A program made the translations under genes and the position numbers. From a bacterium (GTDB lineage: Bacteria; Myxococcota_A; Polyangia; Nannocystales; Nannocystaceae), in NCBI GenBank assembly GCA_024742475.1, contig JANSYI010000016.1:142760-206759 (forward strand): 64,000 bases of DNA, in the 5' to 3' direction. Numbering within the stretch: position 1 is the first letter of the stretch; each line of letters starts with the position of its first letter. A model generated the notes under the pieces. The model saw only the letters and a list, made by a program, of their open reading frames with translations. It was not told the origin of the DNA and did not search any database. Below are positions 1 to 8,091 of the stretch, piece after piece.

Positions 1-465
1 AACGCGGTGCGCTTGCGCGGGATACCGTGGGCCCCAGCGACAGGAGCCGCCGTGGCAACAACCGGAGAAGAAGCAGCCCATGCGCAAGGTCGCGATGCCG
101 AAGGGGATCGCCAGGCACAGACCCCGGAGCGCCGACGCAGCATCGAGACCGAGACACACGCACAGGCCGAGGAACACCGGGCCCACGAACAGGCCGAAGT
201 CGATGAGCAGCTTTCGTCGGGCGCCGGGGATGAGCCATCGCTTCACACGCATGAACACCCGTAGGTAGAGCACCAGCGTCACGGCCAACGCGACGCCGCC
301 GCGCCAGGAACCCGCTCCAAGACCCGCGAGCGCGGGGGCACAAGCCAGCGTCAGGCCCCAGCAGATCCCGAAGGCGTGAATCGAACGAGCGTCGCACCAA
401 CGCGTGGTGCGACCGATGGCGTCGTCGAGCAGACGCGTGAACGGAGGGACGAGTTGCAGTTCCAC
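1..465 (-). CDS. Lgt-like membrane protein, cut by window edge
   Basis: The first 155 or so residues of a minus-strand gene that runs off the left end. I translated it by hand: it begins at GTG (463-465), just after an in-frame stop at 472-474, and contains several hydrophobic segments. Near the cut edge it carries the signature G-C-F-F-S-G-C-C-H-G, which resembles the GCFxxGCCxG motif of prolipoprotein diacylglyceryl transferase (Lgt) and related membrane enzymes. Lgt transfers diacylglycerol from phosphatidylglycerol to the lipobox cysteine in the inner membrane. The N-terminal part has no clear Lgt hallmark and the catalytic Arg region would lie beyond the window. It could be an Lgt paralogue rather than the housekeeping enzyme. 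No strong ribosome binding site precedes the GTG, so the start is uncertain. Confidence 0.5.
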   Translation of the reverse strand, partial: MELQLVPPFTRLLDDAIGRTTRWCDARSIHAFGICWGLTLACAPALAGLGAGSWRGGVALAVTLVLYLRVFMRVKRWLIPGARRKLLIDFGLFVGPVFLGLCVCLGLDAASALRGLCLAIPFGIATLRMGCFFSGCCHGGSCRWGPRYPAQAHRV

Positions 466-567
466 GACCGTTCAGCCCGGCACGCGACCGCGCAGATCAA
501 GGGGATACGTCGTGATCCATCGGGGCTCTCGGCGGGCTCCCTCGATGAGAGACAGGGCGGACTTCCC

Positions 568-2001
568 CTACTCGACCTTGACGAAGACGAAGCGCCCCTG
601 GCCCCCTCGGTTGATCCTCAGGCGAACGCCCCGCTCGAGGTCGACGTCTCGAATCACCTTCACCGCCTCCGCTACGCTTCGGACCTGCGTGTCGCCCACC
701 TTCTCGAGGACGTCACCGGGTCGCACACCGGCGTCGGCCGCGGGTGACCCAGGCTCGACCGAGGTGATGAGCACGCCGCGATCTTCGGCGAGATCGAAGC
801 GCTGCCGTGTCTGGGGCGTGATGTTCTGAAGGCCGAGACCGAGCTTTGGCGGCCCACCGACGGCAGGAGGCGTGACGGCATCACTCGGAGCAGCTCCCAG
901 CTCCGCATGGAGCGTGAGCGACTTGCCGTCACGCCAGACCTTCAACGCGACCTTGGAGCCGGGCTCGAATCCGGCGACGTCGGCCCGGAACGCGGTCATC
1001 TTGGCGACCGGCTCGCCTGCGAGGCCAATGATGATGTCACCGCTGCGAAGGCCCGCCGCATCGGCCGGGCCGCCCTCGACGACATCCTGCACCAGGATCC
1101 CCTCCCCCTCGTATCCGAAGCTGTTCGCGAGATCGGGCTCGAGGTCCGAGATGATGATCCCCAGATGGCCGCGCTCGACCCGGCCTTTCTCACGCAGCTG
1201 CGTGACGATCTCCATGGCCATGTCGATGGGGATGGCAAAGGCGATGCCGTCGTTTCCGCCGCTTCGCGAGGCGATCGCGGTGTTGATGCCGACGACCTTG
1301 CCGTCGAGATCGACCAGCGGACCCCCAGAGTTGCCGGGGTTCACTGCGGCGTCGGTCTGGATGAAGTTCTCGTAGTCGACGATGCCCACATCGGCGCGGC
1401 CCTTCGCGCTGACGATGCCAGCGCTGACCGTCTGTGGGAGCCCGAATGGGTTCCCGATCGCCAACACCCAATCGCCCACCTCGAGCACCTCGGAGTTCCC
1501 GATGGGAAGCGCGGTGAGGTCCTCGGCTTCGATGCGAAGCAGGGCGAGGTCGGTGGGACGGTCGGCACCGACGACGGTGGCATCGAACTCGCGGTCGTCG
1601 GAGAATTTCACCTTCACCGAGTCGGCGCCGTCGACGACGTGGTTGTTGGTGAGGATGAGGCCCTCGTCGTCGATGACGAACCCGCTGCCCAGGCCCCGGT
1701 GCTGTCGCTCCTGCGGCAGGCCACCTCCACCGAAGAGCTGCTCCATCGGCGAGCGCGCCATCGTGACCGTCTTTCGGCTGTACACCGAAACGACGGCTGG
1801 ACCAGCGGCGCCGACCGCAGCCTTGAAGGCGGACTGGAGGTCGTCGATCGCAGCCTCGCTGGCGACGACCTTCTCGACCCGTTCGACCCGTGGCGCGTCC
1901 GCGTTCTCGTCCCCTGGAGTGTCAGCGGGGGCGGTGTCCTTGGCGACGCTGCAGCCGAGGGAGAGGACAAGAAGAAGGGGAGTCGTTCGAAATGCATGCA
2001 T
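568..2001 (-). CDS. degQ: DegQ/HtrA-type serine protease lipoprotein with two PDZ domains
   Basis: Envelope serine endoprotease of the HtrA family that degrades or refolds damaged exported proteins. I chose the ATG at 2001 because it places a lipoprotein signal peptide directly at the N-terminus (lipobox L-S-L-G-C, Cys17); an upstream GTG at 2025 would add eight residues. The trypsin-like domain (about residues 55-260) has the full triad: His121 in TNNHVV, Asp151 in PTDLAL and Ser225 in GNSGGPL. Two PDZ domains follow (about 270-365 and 380-477). The length of 477 residues is usual for DegP/DegQ. The lipid anchor is less common than the soluble or TM-anchored forms. It lies downstream of an ECF sigma factor in the same direction, so envelope-stress control is plausible but inferred. 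Confidence 0.93.
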   Translation of the reverse strand: MHAFRTTPLLLVLSLGCSVAKDTAPADTPGDENADAPRVERVEKVVASEAAIDDLQSAFKAAVGAAGPAVVSVYSRKTVTMARSPMEQLFGGGGLPQERQHRGLGSGFVIDDEGLILTNNHVVDGADSVKVKFSDDREFDATVVGADRPTDLALLRIEAEDLTALPIGNSEVLEVGDWVLAIGNPFGLPQTVSAGIVSAKGRADVGIVDYENFIQTDAAVNPGNSGGPLVDLDGKVVGINTAIASRSGGNDGIAFAIPIDMAMEIVTQLREKGRVERGHLGIIISDLEPDLANSFGYEGEGILVQDVVEGGPADAAGLRSGDIIIGLAGEPVAKMTAFRADVAGFEPGSKVALKVWRDGKSLTLHAELGAAPSDAVTPPAVGGPPKLGLGLQNITPQTRQRFDLAEDRGVLITSVEPGSPAADAGVRPGDVLEKVGDTQVRSVAEAVKVIRDVDLERGVRLRINRGGQGRFVFVKVE

Positions 2002-2178
2002 TGCGAAAATCCCGCTCGCGCTCACGTACTCGCCCCCACCGATGGAGGCGGTGCGAGCTGCGAACGGTCCTCAGCCTGGGTTCGTTGGCCGAGGCGTCAA
2101 GTCGCGTTGGCTGCATTTTTCGCGAGCCCGCGGGACCGCCCGACCTCGTCGCGCGGGGGCGTCCTTCGTCGGGGCCTA

Positions 2179-2790
2179 TTACCCGAGCTGCGCGCGGAGC
2201 TTGGCCGCCCACCCGTCGAGGTTGCTCGTAGTCGTCTCGAGCTGGGCGGGCGACTCGGCCAGCTGCGTCAGCTGCTCGTCGAGCTTCTGCCTCGCCCGCC
2301 GCACGCGACTCTTGACGGTGCCCTCGGGGATGCCGAGCAGGTCGGCCATCTCGGCGCTGGTCAGCTTCTCCCAGTACGTCAGCTCGAGCACGATCTGCAG
2401 CTCGAGCGGGATGTGGCGCAGCGCCTCGAGCAGCAGGCGCTGCTCCTGATGCTTGGCGATGACGCGGCTGGGCGTGGGGTCGACGTCGTACACCGACACG
2501 TTCTCGGCATCGAACTCGGTCTCGCGCCGAGACTTGCGGCGGTAGTAGTGAAGCAGCTCGAAGCGCGCGATGCCGAAGAGAAACGAGCGAAAGCTGGCCG
2601 CGTTCTTGAGCCCATCGACCTTCTCGAGGCAGGCAGAGAACGTCGCTTGAACCAAATCGGCGCGGTCCCGGGTCACCTTGTTGCCAAAGAACCGTGAGAC
2701 CGCGTCGTAGTAGCGCGAGAACAACTGCTCGCCGCTGCGGGTGTCACCGGATTTCCACTGTTGGAGGAGTTCGGCGTCGGAGACTGTCAC
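2179..2790 (-). CDS. ECF-family RNA polymerase sigma factor
   Basis: Extracytoplasmic-function sigma factor of 203 residues. Region 2 is seen at about residues 15-90, with a DLVQATFSA segment and the FRSFLFGIAR stretch that contacts the -10 element. Region 4 lies at about 115-175, with the L-E-L-T-Y-W-E segment and the G-I-P-E-G-T-V-K-S-R helix-turn-helix that reads the -35 element. The start is GTG at 2788-2790, supported by a promoter-like element immediately upstream (TACCCT ending 7 nt before the GTG, with CTGACG 17 bp further up). No anti-sigma gene is adjacent; the neighbours are degQ downstream and a small unknown protein upstream. Its regulon is unknown. Confidence 0.9.
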   Translation of the reverse strand: MTVSDAELLQQWKSGDTRSGEQLFSRYYDAVSRFFGNKVTRDRADLVQATFSACLEKVDGLKNAASFRSFLFGIARFELLHYYRRKSRRETEFDAENVSVYDVDPTPSRVIAKHQEQRLLLEALRHIPLELQIVLELTYWEKLTSAEMADLLGIPEGTVKSRVRRARQKLDEQLTQLAESPAQLETTTSNLDGWAAKLRAQLG

Positions 2791-2797
2791 GAGGGTC

Positions 2798-2826
2798 AGG
2801 GTACCGCCCGCCCGAGCCGTCGTCAG
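2798..2826 (-). promoter_or_regulatory. Candidate leaderless promoter of the ECF sigma gene
   Basis: On the minus strand CTGACG (2821-2826, 4 of 6 matches to TTGACA) is followed after 17 bp by TACCCT (2798-2803), which ends 7 nt before the GTG start. Transcription would begin at or next to the start codon, giving a leaderless mRNA. Confidence 0.5.
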
Positions 2827-3272
2827 CCGGCGCGGACGCTATAGCTGGAGCGCTTGATGCGGACGAAGGGATCGAGGAACCACTGGTCGTTGTTGCGAGT
2901 CCAATCCCCGACGGTTCCATCGATACTTTCGGCGGTCAGAGTGAGCTGGACCGTGAAACCGAAGTCCTCCGCCAGCGTCCCAGGGGGCTCGGACAGGTCG
3001 AACGTGATCGTCGTGGTGTCCACATCCACGGAGCTGTTGCCCGTGTCGGTCCCGACGGACGCAACCACGCTGCGAAAATCCGCTGTCTTGTAGCTGATGG
3101 TCACCTGCGTCGTGGCATTGCTCTGCGAGTGCTTTCCTTCGAGGGCCTTCGTTTCGACCATCGTCTGCCGGCCTACGGTGTTTCCCTTGTATTGGAGGTC
3201 GGGGTAGAACTTTCGCGAGTCGCTGTCGCTGGGCTTGGAAAAGAGGGTGAGGTTTGCGGTTTCTTTAGCCAT
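2823..3272 (-). CDS. Hypothetical protein, 149 residues
   Basis: Unrecognised protein. An upstream in-frame ATG at 3407 would run deep into the preceding gene; I prefer the ATG at 3272 because it follows the stop of the upstream TPR frame (3280-3282) by only a few bases and has a GAAGAA ribosome-binding-like stretch. The protein has no signal peptide or membrane segment. It is rich in Thr, Ser, Asp and beta-branched residues (for example alternating T-I-T-F-D-L and F-T-V-Q-L-T-L strands), which suggests an all-beta fold. Its close position after the kinase/TPR gene suggests co-transcription and possibly a functional link, but I do not know its role. Confidence 0.7.
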   Translation of the reverse strand: MAKETANLTLFSKPSDSDSRKFYPDLQYKGNTVGRQTMVETKALEGKHSQSNATTQVTISYKTADFRSVVASVGTDTGNSSVDVDTTTITFDLSEPPGTLAEDFGFTVQLTLTAESIDGTVGDWTRNNDQWFLDPFVRIKRSSYSVRAG

Positions 3273-3279
3273 CGTTCTT

Positions 3280-4437
3280 CTACTCGTCTTCAGGTTCTTG
3301 GGTTTGGTGCTCGTTGGTGTCGGTGGAGACTCCAAGGTCGCGAAACGCATCCTTCGCAAGCCGAAGGAGTTCATTGCGGCGCGGGGAAGGCTCAAGTGCC
3401 AGCGCAAGAGAACCTCGAACGTAGGCGAGGTTCAGCTGGTCTCCGGGGTTGTCGAGCGCGAGTTCGAGCGCGCGTTCAAGGTGCGGGCGCGCGAGCTCCA
3501 GGCGTCCTTGACGGACGAGTACTCGCCCCAAGCCCCCAAGGGGGTATGCAAGCCTGAGGTCATCGCTAGGCAGCTCAGATTCGAGGACGGACCGTGCGGC
3601 GCGAAAATTTCTTTCTGCCTCCTCGAGGCGTCCGAGTGCCAGCAGGCATTCTCCGACGTTGCTCTGATCGATGGCGAAGGTCGGTCGCGGAAGCCCCGCA
3701 TCTGCCCGACTGGCCTCGAGGATCCGGGAGAAGAGCGCGAGTGCACGCTCGGGTTCATCGAGCCGGAGATAGAGGGAGCCAAGGAGTCCGCCGGTCGCGA
3801 CCTTCTCGGGATGATCACTTGGGAGGTCCTCGTAGAGCGATTGGATGCGCCGCACCTGCGCCGCGTCCACGGGCCCACTCATGGTCTCGAGCTGGGTCTG
3901 CGCCACGACTAGCCTCAGCACCAGATCTGACGCGCCCCCATCCTCCAAGGCGGGCAGGGCGGCATCGAAGTCCCTACGGGCGCCACTCGAGTCTCCGCTG
4001 TAGAAACGGAAGAGACCTCGGTTCAGCAGTTCCCCACCAACTTCGGGATGGTCCGGGCCAAGGTGTCGGATCAGGGCCGATACGGACGCGTCGTACGCCC
4101 TCGCGGTGTCATCGGGCGCCCCCAACTGCTCCACGACTTTCGCCCGCTCCGACAAGGCTTCGGCGTAGAGCAAGCCGGCTTCGCTATCAGTCTCTGCGTA
4201 GTAGTGGAGCGCTTGCTGGCTTGCAGTGTCGGCGAGTTCCAGATCACCAGACAGAACACCTAGGCGGGCAGCTTGTGCTGCCATCCGCCCGCGACGCTCG
4301 GGACCGGCATCTATTCGCGAAAGCTTGGCCTCGGCGACCTGCATCCACCGACCGGCATCGACGACCCTCTGCTTGTCGAGGTGCAGAGCGAATAGCGCGA
4401 TCGCAGCATCAGCGGCGAGAGGGTCTAGCCTGCCGCC
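3280..4437 (-). pseudogene. TPR half of the Ser/Thr kinase, in a shifted frame
   Basis: About 385 residues of tetratricopeptide repeats (many A/L-rich helical pairs such as L-A-L-G-R-L-E-E-A-E-R-N-F and A-R-P-H-L-E-R-A-L-E-L-A) ending E-P-E-D-E at 3280. In the same frame the open stretch continues upstream to 4719, but that part is Arg/Cys-rich and antisense-like in composition, while the kinase frame there encodes a good TPR-type sequence. The two frames join naturally at 4425-4437: the kinase frame ends A-E-A-A-G-stop and this frame continues R-L-D-P-L-A-A-D. This is what a single kinase-TPR protein of roughly 950 residues would look like after loss or gain of a base. No convincing start codon or ribosome site for independent translation is seen near 4430. 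Either a real frameshift or a sequence error. Confidence 0.65.
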
Positions 4438-6125
4438 TCGGCAGCAGCCAACGCTTCGTGAATCGCATCGAGCGCATCGTCGGAAGCGCGATAGCGCTGA
4501 ACCCATGCACGTTGAAGAGCGATCTCCGCGTCGAGAGGACCGTACTCGAGTTCCTCCGCCAAGACCTCTGCGTCTTTGATCGCCGAGAAGGCCTCCGGCA
4601 GATCGCCGAGCAGAGAGCTTGCGAGGCTCTCGTCCACGCGTCGACGAGCTTCTGCTACAGCATCCCCAGCAGCGGAGGCCGGGGGCTCCACCCGGATGAG
4701 GGCGTCTGTAGACGCACAATCATCAACTGACGGGAGACCTCGGATGACTGCCGGCGTTGCCTGAGACGGGTTCTCCGACTGCGAGAGTTTCTCCAGCACG
4801 ACGGCTAGCGTTGACTGGTGGCGCTGCAAGCATGCTTGCTGGCGCGCGCGGGAGACCTCGTTGATGCTGTGCTCGATCCTCGCGGCCTCACACGACGAGC
4901 GTTGAATGGAATCCCATGTGTGGGTCCAGTCCGACGCAGCACGATCCATCGCCCGCCAAACCGGCCCATCACCAATCGCCTCGCGCAGCTCGGCCCGCCG
5001 TTCCTCATTCCAAACGTCCGTCGTAGGCACATCCCCACACGGCGCCTCCGGCAGCCACGCCGCCCCGGCGACGGCCGCCGCGAGTGCCCCGCCGCCTGCC
5101 ATCGACCACAGACGACGGCGACGCCCCCTCCGCTGCGGCACGTCCTCGAGGGCGTCCACCAGCTCACCGACGGTGGGCCATCGCTCGGTCGCCGACACGG
5201 AGAGCCCGCGCTGGACCACCCGCATCAGCTCGGCGGGCGCCCTGCCCTGCCCGTCCTGCAGCCTCCCGGCTTCGATGTTCTCGTGCAGCTCGACGATGCT
5301 CTTGCCCGCGAAGGGGCGCACGCCCGCCAGCGCTTCGTAGAGCGCCACGCAGAAGGCGAACTGGTCGCTGGCCGCCGACACCTCGCCGCCGCGCAGCTGC
5401 TCGGGGGCCATGTACGCGGGCGTCCCTACGGTGGCGCCCGTCCGGGTCACCGACACGTCCAGCGTGCTGACCACGGGCGCGGTCGCGGCGACCTCGTCGT
5501 CGAGTAGGTCGGCCACGCCTCGGGCGAGGCCGAAATCCAGCACGCGGACCCGGCCGGACTCGCCCACGATGCAGTTCGCCGGCTTGAAGTCGCGGTGCAC
5601 CAGGCCAGCGGCGTGCGCCGCATCGAGCCCGCGACCGGCTTGCACGAACACCTCGAGCACTGCCTCCCAACCTCGGGGCTCCTCGGCGAGCCACGCATCC
5701 AGCGTCTGTCCCCGCACCAGCTCCATCGCGAGGAACAACCGCCCCTCGTGGCTGCCGACCTCGTGGATCGTGACCACGTTCGGGTGTGCCAGCTTCGCCA
5801 GCGCCAGCGCCTCTCGACGGAACCTGTGCTCCGCATTGCCGATGTCCATGTCGCGGGAGATCAGCTTCACCGCGACGGTGCGCTGTAGCTCCTCGTCCCA
5901 GGCCTCGTACACGACCCCCATCGCCCCTCGCCCAAAGACCGCCTCGACCGCATACCGGCCAACCCTCTTGGGCGTAGACGGACGACCAAACAACGCCGAG
6001 GCCACGCGCTCGCGCTCCCCGAGCACCGAATCGGGCGTCGGCACCGGCGAGCGGAGCACGTCATCGTCACCGACGGTGCTCACGATCCCTGCCTCGAAGG
6101 CATCCGCCGAACTGACCACGACCAA
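4425..6125 (-). CDS. Hanks-type Ser/Thr protein kinase, single TM segment, C-terminus lost to frameshift
   Basis: Myxobacterial eukaryotic-like kinase. The kinase domain (about residues 57-315) has the glycine loop GRGAMGVV, the VAVK lysine (Lys87), the HRDFKPAN catalytic loop (Asp179), DFGLA (Asp197) and GTPAYMAPEQ. An Arg-rich stop-transfer stretch precedes one hydrophobic segment at about 325-350, so the kinase should be cytoplasmic and the C-terminal part extracytoplasmic. After the membrane segment comes the beginning of a helical repeat region that ends abruptly at a TAG (4425-4427), where the TPR part continues in the -1 frame. The start is uncertain: TTG at 6125, GTG at 6119, or GTG about 45 nt further in (preceded by an AGGGATC-like site) are all possible. 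This kinase-TM-TPR order is common in large myxobacterial kinase families. Confidence 0.88.
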   Translation of the reverse strand: MVVVSSADAFEAGIVSTVGDDDVLRSPVPTPDSVLGERERVASALFGRPSTPKRVGRYAVEAVFGRGAMGVVYEAWDEELQRTVAVKLISRDMDIGNAEHRFRREALALAKLAHPNVVTIHEVGSHEGRLFLAMELVRGQTLDAWLAEEPRGWEAVLEVFVQAGRGLDAAHAAGLVHRDFKPANCIVGESGRVRVLDFGLARGVADLLDDEVAATAPVVSTLDVSVTRTGATVGTPAYMAPEQLRGGEVSAASDQFAFCVALYEALAGVRPFAGKSIVELHENIEAGRLQDGQGRAPAELMRVVQRGLSVSATERWPTVGELVDALEDVPQRRGRRRRLWSMAGGGALAAAVAGAAWLPEAPCGDVPTTDVWNEERRAELREAIGDGPVWRAMDRAASDWTHTWDSIQRSSCEAARIEHSINEVSRARQQACLQRHQSTLAVVLEKLSQSENPSQATPAVIRGLPSVDDCASTDALIRVEPPASAAGDAVAEARRRVDESLASSLLGDLPEAFSAIKDAEVLAEELEYGPLDAEIALQRAWVQRYRASDDALDAIHEALAAAEAAG

Positions 6126-6213
6126 GGAGCCCGCCTCGGCTTCCGATGGATCACGAAAAAACCACCACCATCCACGATGGCGATCCTACCCGCGGCCCGC
6201 AGGCCGCCATGGC

Positions 6214-7437
6214 TCAACCCGGCGCGCCGAAGTTCTGCGTCCAGTAGCGCGTGTAGGGGCTGCCTGGCGCGTGGTAGTAGCCCACCCCGAGCTCGGAGAA
6301 GTTCGGGTTCATCAGGTTCGCGCAGTGACCATCACTGTCCAGCCAGCCGTTGACCACCGCGCTCGGCGACCCCTGCCCCGCCGCGATGTTCTCGCCCCAC
6401 GTCGACCAGTCGTACCCCGCCGCCGCGATGCGCACCGCCGGCCCCTCCCCGCTCGGGTTCGTGTGCGAGAAGAACCCGTTGTCCCCCATGTCCTTCGAGT
6501 GGACCCGTGCCGCGCAGGTCAGCGCGGGCTCGTAGACGACCGGGTCTGCCGCGCCGAAGCTGCCCTCGCTCCCGCAGTTCGTCGGCGTCGCCCGAGCCTG
6601 GTTGACCAGCGCGATCACCTCGAGCTCCCAGTCCACCCAGCTCTCGTTCCAGTCGTGCACCGGCATGCAGTAGCCGTTGTCGGGCAGCCCCCCGTCGATC
6701 GGCAGCTCGCACGCGTTCGTGCAGTCGTCCCCGTCGTTGCCGTTGCCATCGTCACAGTCCTCCCCCGCCTGCACGAGGCCGTCACCGCACGAGGGCAGCG
6801 CGCACGCGTTCGTGCAGCCGTCGAGGTCGTCGTCGTTGCCGTCGTCGCACGCCTCGCCCTCGTTGGGCTGGTGAATGCCGTCACCGCACGCCGGGAGCAA
6901 ACACGCGTCCGTGCATCCATCGTCGTCGTCACCGTCTTGCCCGTCGTCGCAGGCCTCGCCCGCGTCGAGCACACCGTCCCCGCAGGTCGGCAGCGCGCAC
7001 GTTGGCGAGCAGCGATCCCCAGCCTCGAGGTTGCCGTCGTCGCAGGCTTCACCGGGCCCGACCGCTCCGTCGCCGCACACGTTTTGCGTGCAGTCGGGCT
7101 TGCACGACCCGCTGTCCGCGTTCGCCTCGCCGGCGTCGCACTCCTCGCCGGGCTGCACGACCCCGTCGCCGCAGATCCCATCTTCGCCCGGGATGCCTCC
7201 GGTCTCCTCCCCGCCGGTCTCACCATCTCCGGTCTCCTCGCCCGTGGCCTCCGCTGCGCCGGTGCCCTCGCTCGGGTCTTCGCCCGGTCCCGACGGCCCG
7301 GACCCTGCGCCGCCCGATCCAGCACTCGATGCCTCGCCCGTCGACCCGCCGTCCCACGCCTCGCCCCCGCCCTCGGGGAGCCCGACGTAGCAGCCACTGA
7401 GTACGCAGCACACCAACCCGACGAAGCGCGCCCTCAT
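6214..7437 (-). CDS. Secreted lipoprotein with Cys-rich DUF4215-type repeats and a CAP/SCP domain
   Basis: 407 residues from ATG at 7437. The N-terminus is a lipoprotein signal (L-S-G-C, Cys about 15), followed by a low-complexity Gly/Ser/Glu linker. Residues about 90-250 hold five repeats of the type CGDGxxxxGExCDDGN...C...C, the Myxococcus cysteine-rich (DUF4215-like) repeat. The C-terminal domain (about 265-407) is a CAP/SCP-PR1 fold: it has ALVNQARA, the metal/active-site H-S-K-D and H-T-N-P-S-G, the GENIAAG box, and H-C-x-N-L-M-N-P-N-F. CAP domains occur in secreted proteins with varied or unknown activities. It probably sits on the outer surface. The combination suggests an extracellular adhesive or lytic function, which is an inference. 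Confidence 0.85.
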   Translation of the reverse strand: MRARFVGLVCCVLSGCYVGLPEGGGEAWDGGSTGEASSAGSGGAGSGPSGPGEDPSEGTGAAEATGEETGDGETGGEETGGIPGEDGICGDGVVQPGEECDAGEANADSGSCKPDCTQNVCGDGAVGPGEACDDGNLEAGDRCSPTCALPTCGDGVLDAGEACDDGQDGDDDDGCTDACLLPACGDGIHQPNEGEACDDGNDDDLDGCTNACALPSCGDGLVQAGEDCDDGNGNDGDDCTNACELPIDGGLPDNGYCMPVHDWNESWVDWELEVIALVNQARATPTNCGSEGSFGAADPVVYEPALTCAARVHSKDMGDNGFFSHTNPSGEGPAVRIAAAGYDWSTWGENIAAGQGSPSAVVNGWLDSDGHCANLMNPNFSELGVGYYHAPGSPYTRYWTQNFGAPG

Positions 7438-7517
7438 GCACAGATTGTCCCGCGCCCGCGCGTCGGTCCGAAGCGGGAACTTCGTGCCGGAGACTACCGA
7501 CACGACTGTGCTGCTCG

Positions 7518-8012
7518 TTACCCGCCGAGCCCGCGCAGCAGCGACGGGGGCAGGTAGGCACGCAGCCGACCACCACCGGCGACCGGCTTCTCGACCTCGA
7601 TCGAACAAAGCCCTGCCTTCTTGAGCTTGAGCACCGGACCCGCGCAGCCGATGAGGAAGCCCGCGAGGTCGTCGAGACTGGGTGCGTGCCCGACACACAG
7701 CGGCGCGTCGAAGCCCGCCGCGACGATCGCCTCGAGCAGTTGCGCGGGCTCTCCCTCGGGCACCATCGACGACACGCGCTTCATCGGAACCTCCGGCACG
7801 AGCACGTCGTGCACGATGTCCGCGGTCTGCCGCGCCCGCAGATAGGGGCTCGTGAGGATCGCGTCCGGTTCGAGGCCGAGCTGACGCATCCCCTTGGCCG
7901 CCGCCCGCGTCCGCGCGATCCCCTTGTCGGTGAGCGGTCGCTTCGGGTCGGGCGGACACCGCGGGTCAGCGCGGTCGAACGCGATGCCGTGGCGAAGCAG
8001 GTGGATCCACAC
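7518..8012 (-). CDS. sixA: SixA-type phosphohistidine phosphatase
   Basis: Histidine phosphatase superfamily protein of 164 residues. The RHG motif (L-L-R-H-G, the phosphate-accepting His) sits at the extreme N-terminus, and a second conserved His is in C-V-G-H-A-P-S. The length and the P-L-T-x-K-G segment match SixA, which removes phosphate from phosphohistidine domains. I start it at GTG 8010-8012; longer in-frame starts reach into the divergent gene and lack similarity. TACTCT (8020-8025) ends 7 nt upstream of this GTG, which supports the choice. It is divergent from the Ppx/GppA gene, so two phosphate-handling enzymes share an 80-bp intergenic region. Confidence 0.82.
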   Translation of the reverse strand: MWIHLLRHGIAFDRADPRCPPDPKRPLTDKGIARTRAAAKGMRQLGLEPDAILTSPYLRARQTADIVHDVLVPEVPMKRVSSMVPEGEPAQLLEAIVAAGFDAPLCVGHAPSLDDLAGFLIGCAGPVLKLKKAGLCSIEVEKPVAGGGRLRAYLPPSLLRGLGG

Positions 8013-8019
8013 GCACCGC

Positions 8020-8025
8020 AGAGTA
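8020..8025 (-). promoter_or_regulatory. -10-like TACTCT, leaderless spacing to sixA
   Basis: Minus-strand TACTCT ends 7 nt before the GTG of the SixA-like gene. No good -35 was found. It decides the start codon choice. Confidence 0.4.
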
Positions 8026-8091
8026 GCAGCGCCACGAAGGCCCAGATTCGCCCTTGGCGCAAACGCCCGTGAGGGTACATCTTTGTCACGC

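Noticed and set aside
4425..4440. Programmed -1 ribosomal frameshift in the kinase gene
   Set aside because: No X XXY YYZ slippery heptamer and no obvious downstream pseudoknot; a simple indel is more likely.
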